Shown here: in pieces, positions 25,323 through 29,890 of the stretch
How positions within the stretch are numbered: the stretch's first letter is position 1
Layout of the letters: every line of letters begins with the position of its first letter
From: an uncultured Prevotellaceae bacterium
Lineage (GTDB): Bacteria > Bacteroidota > Bacteroidia > Bacteroidales > Bacteroidaceae
Assembly: GCA_945787625.1 (NCBI GenBank)
Contig: CALZJL010000003.1
Location: 1 to 29,890, forward strand
Reading direction: 5' to 3'
Length of the DNA stretch: 29,890 nucleotides
Program-made: the position numbers and the translations under genes
The notes under the pieces: generated by a model
What the model was told of the DNA's origin: nothing
The model's input: the letters and a program-made list of their open reading frames with translations, nothing else
The model's database searches: none

Positions 25323-27746
25323 TTAGTTAAAAAGGCTGTCTTTTTCGAGAGTTGTGCTGCTCTCCAATCCTGTTTCGGCGTCGGTTACAATCATATCGGG
25401 CGAGTTCTGGAGACTGTCTGCAATGGTGTCTTTCACAACTTCGGGGACATCGAGGTTTATGATTTTGTTCTTTGTGGGATCAAAGCTGACAAGATAGCGT
25501 TGCTGGAAGGCTGGGTCGCTCAGCAGACGTTTCATGAAATCGCCGTAGATAGGCAATGCCGTGCGACTTCCCTGACCGAGCTGGCCTGTGCGGAAATGTA
25601 TGCAGCGATACTCTCCGCCTACCCATGCTCCGCCTACCATCTTGGGCGTAGTGCCGATGAACCATGCGTCGGAATGGTTGTTGCTTGTACCCGTCTTGCC
25701 TCCGAAACTGGTGTATCTGGCAAAGGGACCTATCCAGCTCCATAGTGAGCCTATCGTACCGCCGAAGCCACGCATTCCTGCTGTGAGCAGGTCGAGCATG
25801 GCGGTAGCTGTGGTTTGTGGTATGGCTTGCTTGTCGGTGAGTTTGGCCTTGTAGATGGTCTTGCCGTCGCGATCTTTGATGAGGGTGACGAGTATCGGCA
25901 TGTTGTACTTGCCGTCGTCAACTACGGTACAATACGAGTTGGTGAGTTCGAGCAGGTTGATGTCGCACGACCCAAGCGACAGAGACTTTATGTCTTTCAG
26001 AGGGCTTTCTATGCCCATGGCGTGTGCGGTCTTGATGATGTTGGGTATGCCAACTTCCATTCCTACTTTGACTGCGATGGTGTTGATGCTCTTGGCGAAT
26101 GCCGTACGTAGGGTGTAGTTCTCGCCCGAACATACTCCGTCTGCGTTGTGAGGAGCCCATCGTGTCGGTTTGCCGTCGGCTGTGGTGTCTGGATATGATA
26201 CATAGCTGTCGAGGCGACGGTCGTTGGGCGTCAGTCCTTGGTTCATGGCCTCGGCGTAGACAAAGAGCTTGAAGGTCGAGCCTGCCTGACGTCCTGCCGT
26301 GACTTTGTCATACTTCCAGTTGTCGAAGTTGATGTCGCCCACCCAGGCCTTGACATGACGTGTGTCCGGCTCCATAGCTACGAAGCCTGTGTGCATGAAG
26401 CTGACCATGTAGCGTATGGAGTCCATTGTGCTTAGCTCCTTTTCGACTGGACCTTCGTACGAGTAGACCTTGACGGTGTGGGGGGTATTGAGAATTGCCC
26501 AAATGCTGTCTTGATTGTCGTTATATTTCTTTGATAAATATGCGTAGTATGGAGTCCGGCGAGCTATGCCTTCGATAAAGTCTGGCATCTCTGCTCCACG
26601 GGCATCACGCCATCGTGGAGAATTGCCCCAATGGTTATCGAAATTCTTTTGTATCTTGGCCATTTGAGTGGCTACGGCCTCTTCGGCATGCTTTTGTATA
26701 CGTGTGTCGAGAGTGGTGTATATCTGTAGTCCTTCTACGTCGAGGTCAAGTCTGTTCTCGCTATCGTAGCCTTCTATTAGCCCCATGTCGCAGAGCTTGT
26801 CGATATACTCACGCAGATATTGTCTGAAATATGGTGCAGGGCCATCGTAACTGCTTTCTGGAGTCTCGTTTTCTACGATGAGTGGGGTAGCTTTGAGACT
26901 GTCGAGCTGGGCTCGTGTGGCCTGTCTGCCATTGATGATGATGGCGTTGTTGTTGAAGGCGTTCTCAAGCACTTGGTTGCGGCGTGCAGTACTGTTTCGG
27001 GGGTTGCGTTTGGGATTGTACGTACTGGTGGCTTTGAGTAGTCCCACGAGTGTTGCACTCTGTTCGTAATTGAGTTTGGCAGGGGTAGTGCCAAAGAAGG
27101 TTCTGGCTGCTGTGTTGATGCCGTATGAGTTGCTGCCAAAGTCCACGGTGTTGAGGTACATTGTCAGGATTTCTTTCTTGTCGTAAATACTCTCCAACTT
27201 GAGTGCGACTATCCATTCCTTGGCCTTCATGATGAGGAGTTTCACTCCCGGTATCTTGCCGCAAAGTCCTGTAGAATACTCTGTACGTACGCGGAAGAGG
27301 TTCTTGGCAAGCTGCTGGGTGATGGTACTTGCGCCTCGTGCATTGCCTCGCATCATGTCTTTGGCGGCGGCGAACAAGGCCGTAAAGTCTATGCCGTGGT
27401 GCTCGTAGAAACGCTCGTCTTCGGTGCTGATGAGTGTACGTATCAGTATGGGGCTGATCTGCTCGTAGGTGACAGGGGTGCGGTTTTCGTTGAAATACTT
27501 GCCCATGAGCACGCTGTCTGCGCTATACACGATGCTTGCTTCGTTGACAATCGGATTCTTGATTTCGTTGAAACCTGGCGACTTGCCAAACAGATAGAGG
27601 AAGTTGCAGTCTACAGCTCCTAAAAAAAGTATTACTGATATGAAGAACGTAGCAATCCATACGAGAACCTTCTTGTACCATGGGCCAGAATAGATTCTCC
27701 TTATCATATGTGCAGTCGCAGCTGCTGTTGCCTTAATCTGTGTCAT
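25323..27746 (-). CDS. Class A penicillin-binding protein (glycosyltransferase/transpeptidase, PBP1A type)
   Basis: A bifunctional peptidoglycan synthase anchored in the inner membrane: it polymerises lipid II and cross-links peptides in the periplasm. The 807 residues have a short cytoplasmic N-terminus and one membrane segment (about 27-50). The family 51 glycosyltransferase domain shows ISTEDERFYEHHGID (106-120, catalytic Glu109) and GASTITQQLAKN (138-149). The transpeptidase domain shows the active-site STFK (Ser490 to Lys493), SIN (553-555) and KTGTS (684-688). All catalytic motifs are intact, so the enzyme should be active. The C-terminal tail after about 755 is acidic and of low complexity. 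It follows miaA after 32 bases and is the last gene before a terminator. The length is typical for Bacteroidota PBP1A. Confidence 0.97.
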   Translation of the reverse strand: MTQIKATAAATAHMIRRIYSGPWYKKVLVWIATFFISVILFLGAVDCNFLYLFGKSPGFNEIKNPIVNEASIVYSADSVLMGKYFNENRTPVTYEQISPILIRTLISTEDERFYEHHGIDFTALFAAAKDMMRGNARGASTITQQLAKNLFRVRTEYSTGLCGKIPGVKLLIMKAKEWIVALKLESIYDKKEILTMYLNTVDFGSNSYGINTAARTFFGTTPAKLNYEQSATLVGLLKATSTYNPKRNPRNSTARRNQVLENAFNNNAIIINGRQATRAQLDSLKATPLIVENETPESSYDGPAPYFRQYLREYIDKLCDMGLIEGYDSENRLDLDVEGLQIYTTLDTRIQKHAEEAVATQMAKIQKNFDNHWGNSPRWRDARGAEMPDFIEGIARRTPYYAYLSKKYNDNQDSIWAILNTPHTVKVYSYEGPVEKELSTMDSIRYMVSFMHTGFVAMEPDTRHVKAWVGDINFDNWKYDKVTAGRQAGSTFKLFVYAEAMNQGLTPNDRRLDSYVSYPDTTADGKPTRWAPHNADGVCSGENYTLRTAFAKSINTIAVKVGMEVGIPNIIKTAHAMGIESPLKDIKSLSLGSCDINLLELTNSYCTVVDDGKYNMPILVTLIKDRDGKTIYKAKLTDKQAIPQTTATAMLDLLTAGMRGFGGTIGSLWSWIGPFARYTSFGGKTGTSNNHSDAWFIGTTPKMVGGAWVGGEYRCIHFRTGQLGQGSRTALPIYGDFMKRLLSDPAFQQRYLVSFDPTKNKIINLDVPEVVKDTIADSLQNSPDMIVTDAETGLESSTTLEKDSLFN

Positions 27747-27778
27747 AACTGAAAGGGGTTAGTTACGGTAGTCTTATC

Positions 27779-28705
27779 TCAGAGATGTTCTTGTATCTTT
27801 TGCCAGATTTCCCGTGTAGAGTCGGGCGAATACCAATGTATGTCTGTGTCGTGCTTGAACCACGTCATCTGCTTCTTGGCATAGACGCGAGTGTTTTTCT
27901 TTATGCGCTCAATGGCCATAGGTAGTTGCCATGTGCCGTCGAGCACATGAAACATCTCTTTGTATCCGACGGTGTTGAGCGAGTTGAGGTGGCGGTATGG
28001 ATATAGGGTGCTTGCCTCATGGAGCAGACCTTGTGCTATCATTCCGTCTACTCGCTTGCCGATTCGGTCGAAGAGGTCCTGGCGCGGACGTTCGAGCCCT
28101 ATCTTGAGTATTCGGAAGGGGCGCGATGACTGTCCAGACCTGAGGGTGCGGCGTGAGAGGAAACTGGAGTATGGCTTGCCCGTCATGTAGCATATTTCAA
28201 GGGCGTGGACTACACGCTTGGCATTATGGCGGTCTACGGTCTTGTAGTGTAGGGGATCGAGCAGACGCAATTCTTCGAGTAAGGGGGCGAGCCCTTCGGT
28301 CTGGAGACGTTGTTTTAGTGTGTCGCGCGTGAGGGTGTCAACGGTGGGAATGTCGTCAATCCCCTTGCATACGGCGTCAATATACATCATGCTGCCCCCT
28401 GAGAGTATGAGGGCGTCATGACTGGCAAAAAGACGGGTGATGAGCGAGAGGGCTTCCTGCTCGTAGCGTGCTGCGCTGTAGTACTCGTCGAGATTGAGTT
28501 CGCCTACGAAATAATGCTGTACGCGTCCAAGCTGCTGTGGGGTAGGTGAGGCCGTGCCTATCTGCATCTGCTTGTAGATCTGCCGCGAATCGCAGTTGAG
28601 TATGGGGCACGAGAGGCGTTCGGCCAAATCAAGTGACAGCTCGGTCTTGCCCACGGCTGTGGGGCCAAGTATTACTATGAGCAGCTTGTCGTGCATAGCA
28701 GGCAT
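27779..28705 (-). CDS. miaA: tRNA dimethylallyltransferase
   Basis: Transfers a dimethylallyl group to adenosine 37 of tRNAs that read codons beginning with U, the first step to ms2i6A. The 308 residues match the family length. The P-loop GPTAVGKT is at 14-21. The substrate loop CDSRQIYK (38-45) includes the catalytic Asp39. The later RVVHALEI and GLERPRQDL segments are also typical. The start codon overlaps the stop of the preceding gene by one base (TAATG), implying translational coupling. An alternative start at Met4 (MHDK) would also keep the P-loop intact and would resemble shorter homologues; sequence alone does not decide between them. The gene lies in an operon with lpxA and a penicillin-binding protein. 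Confidence 0.97.
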   Translation of the reverse strand: MPAMHDKLLIVILGPTAVGKTELSLDLAERLSCPILNCDSRQIYKQMQIGTASPTPQQLGRVQHYFVGELNLDEYYSAARYEQEALSLITRLFASHDALILSGGSMMYIDAVCKGIDDIPTVDTLTRDTLKQRLQTEGLAPLLEELRLLDPLHYKTVDRHNAKRVVHALEICYMTGKPYSSFLSRRTLRSGQSSRPFRILKIGLERPRQDLFDRIGKRVDGMIAQGLLHEASTLYPYRHLNSLNTVGYKEMFHVLDGTWQLPMAIERIKKNTRVYAKKQMTWFKHDTDIHWYSPDSTREIWQKIQEHL

Positions 28706-29256
28706 TATTGTTGGCTTACTTCAAATCCCTCCATATCGAGTTCGTCAGCATCGTACGAATCCTCGTCGCTGTCTTCGGGGACGTCATCTTCGTCTAAGGG
28801 TGAGGGGGTAGGTGTGGGGGTTGGCGTGAAGAGGTCATCAAGTTCCTCTATGATGAACTGTTCGGGAGCTGTACCCTTGCTGCGGCTGACGATTGCGCCG
28901 TCTATGCTTTGGCCGTAGATGTTTTCTACGAGCTCGATGAGAAAGTTGCGCTTGCCCTCTACGTCATAAACGTATGCTATATGCTGCCCCTCTGAGTCGA
29001 TGAAGTCCTCCAGTGGAGTCTCGTCCATCAGATAAAGGTCTTCGTCGTAGCCTGTGGTCTTGGGGCGAAGGTATACCTTGTGGTGTACGTGCCAGTCCTC
29101 GTCGCAGATGAGGAAGTGGTGGTTGCCTGATTCGACATACTGGCAATGGCTCTGTATGATGTCGTGGAGCTGGCGGAAGGTGCTCTGTGGTGAAGCCTTG
29201 ATCTCTATGACGAAATTCTTGACTTCCTGGCTGAACAGTATGAAGCGGTGTGTCAT
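28705..29256 (-). CDS. pRiA4b ORF-3-like (IS1096 TnpR-like) protein with acidic tail
   Basis: A small cytoplasmic protein of 183 residues with no known biochemical role. The N-terminal part (about 1-130) fits the plasmid pRiA4b ORF-3 family, often annotated as IS1096 passenger TnpR-like. It shows FVIEIKASPQSTFRQLHDII (15-34), an HHFLICDEDW segment (46-55) and DLYLMDETPLEDFID (73-87). No catalytic residues can be named. Residues 144-153 form a Thr-Pro repeat (TPTPTPTPSP), followed by a strongly acidic tail (DEDDVPEDSDED and beyond). There are no signs of an insertion sequence around it. It overlaps lpxA by 4 bases (ATGA) and miaA by 1 base, so it is a stable operon member and not a recent arrival. 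The family name comes from recall of the pattern and is less certain than for the other genes. Confidence 0.75.
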   Translation of the reverse strand: MTHRFILFSQEVKNFVIEIKASPQSTFRQLHDIIQSHCQYVESGNHHFLICDEDWHVHHKVYLRPKTTGYDEDLYLMDETPLEDFIDSEGQHIAYVYDVEGKRNFLIELVENIYGQSIDGAIVSRSKGTAPEQFIIEELDDLFTPTPTPTPSPLDEDDVPEDSDEDSYDADELDMEGFEVSQQ

Positions 29257-29890
29257 TTGATTATACCTCTTTTGCTGGTACGTATGAAATCAAGGATATA
29301 TGCAATCTCGGGAGAGTCGGGGATTTCCGTCTCTACACGTGTAAGCAGGTCTTTCTGCAGTCCTGTGCCCTGTATGATAATCTGGTAGGCACGGTGTATG
29401 TTGTCGACAAGGTCGCGGTCGAAGCCTCGGCGGCGCAGACCTACGGTATTGAGTCCGCAGTATGAGGCAGGGTCGCGAGCCACCATCGAGTATGGCAAGA
29501 CGTCTTGTGCGCAGCCTGTACCTCCTCCTACCATACAATAGGAACCTATGCGGCAGAACTGGTGTACGAGTACGTTGGCCGAGAGTATGGCGCGGTCGTC
29601 GACGGTGACCTCTCCTGCGAGTTTGGTGCTGTTGCCTATGATGCACTCGTTGCCTATGATGTCGTCGTGGGCTATGTGTACACCCTCCATTAGGAGGTTG
29701 CCGTTACCTACTATGGTACGATTCTTTGCTGCAGTACCGCGGTTGACGGTGACATTCTCGCGGAACGTGTTGTTGTCGCCTATTTCTGCGGTGGTCTCCT
29801 CGCCGACAAACTTGAGGTCTTGGGGAATTGCGCTGATGACGGCCCCAGGGAAGAAACGGTTGCCGTTGCCTATGCGAGCTCCGTAGAGTA
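29253..29890 (-). CDS. lpxA: UDP-N-acetylglucosamine acyltransferase LpxA (N-terminus outside window)
   Basis: Transfers a hydroxyacyl chain from acyl carrier protein to UDP-GlcNAc, the first step of lipid A synthesis in the cytoplasm. The reading frame is open to the window edge, so the 5' end lies beyond it; an internal ATG at 29688-29690 is not the true start. The visible 212 residues show left-handed beta-helix hexapeptide repeats with AIPQDLKFVGEET, NNTFRENVTVNRGT, GVHIAHDD (the conserved His-Asp, matching E. coli His125) and ILSANVLVHQFCRIG. The C-terminal helical region follows (GLRRRGFD, VDNIHRAY). It ends in a 4-base overlap with the next gene. Upstream genes such as lpxC-fabZ are expected outside the window from known Bacteroidota gene order. 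Confidence 0.95.
   Translation of the reverse strand, partial: LYGARIGNGNRFFPGAVISAIPQDLKFVGEETTAEIGDNNTFRENVTVNRGTAAKNRTIVGNGNLLMEGVHIAHDDIIGNECIIGNSTKLAGEVTVDDRAILSANVLVHQFCRIGSYCMVGGGTGCAQDVLPYSMVARDPASYCGLNTVGLRRRGFDRDLVDNIHRAYQIIIQGTGLQKDLLTRVETEIPDSPEIAYILDFIRTSKRGIIK

Noticed and set aside
28805..28830. Short tandem repeat encoding Thr-Pro in the small acidic-tail gene
   Set aside because: It is a low-complexity protein linker and not an array or CRISPR; no longer repeat units were seen in the window.
29253..29690. Taking the ATG at 29688-29690 as the lpxA start
   Set aside because: The frame stays open to the window edge and encodes conserved LpxA repeats upstream of that Met.
1..29890. 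Search for tRNA, rRNA, CRISPR, insertion sequences and attachment sites
   Set aside because: Gene-free gaps are all under about 230 bases and hold only promoter-like boxes and terminator hairpins; no such element was recognised.

Overview
The window is a stretch of a Bacteroidales chromosome (Bacteroidota). The evidence is two SusC/SusD outer-membrane pairs, lipoprotein signals followed by acidic residues, promoter-like TAnnTTTG boxes in place of TATAAT, and an lpxA/miaA neighbourhood of a kind found in this order. A gut family such as Muribaculaceae or Bacteroidaceae would fit, but the family cannot be fixed from sequence reading alone. All 14 genes lie on the minus strand, so transcription runs from high to low coordinates. 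Coding density is very high, and no gene-free stretch exceeds about 230 bases.

In transcription order, the right end (29890 to about 25272) is a housekeeping operon: a partial lpxA (lipid A synthesis), a small pRiA4b ORF-3-like protein with an acidic tail, miaA (tRNA modification) and a class A penicillin-binding protein. The first three genes overlap by 4 and 1 bases. A hairpin with a T-rich tail closes the unit after the penicillin-binding protein gene.

The middle (about 25250 to 6159) is the most unusual part. It holds seven genes for cell-surface or secreted proteins with gaps of only 11 to 70 bases: a lipoprotein with four FAS1 (fasciclin) repeats, SusC, SusD, two lipoproteins each with two FAS1-like repeats and a beta-rich C-terminus, a second SusC and a second, very long SusD. 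A strong terminator hairpin closes it. No glycoside hydrolase, lyase, protease, sulfatase or regulator is encoded. It therefore looks like a nutrient-binding and uptake operon, about 19 kb long, in which FAS1 lipoproteins take the place usually held by SusE/SusF-type surface binding proteins. The ligand is unknown.

The left end (6150 to 8) holds gdhA (NADP-type glutamate dehydrogenase) with its own promoter and terminator. It is followed by a 990-residue protein that joins two response-regulator-like domains to a pyruvate/PEP-synthase-type ATP-binding domain, and then by a two-domain 5'-nucleotidase lipoprotein. The terminator between gdhA and the 990-residue gene ends only about 14 bases before the next start codon.
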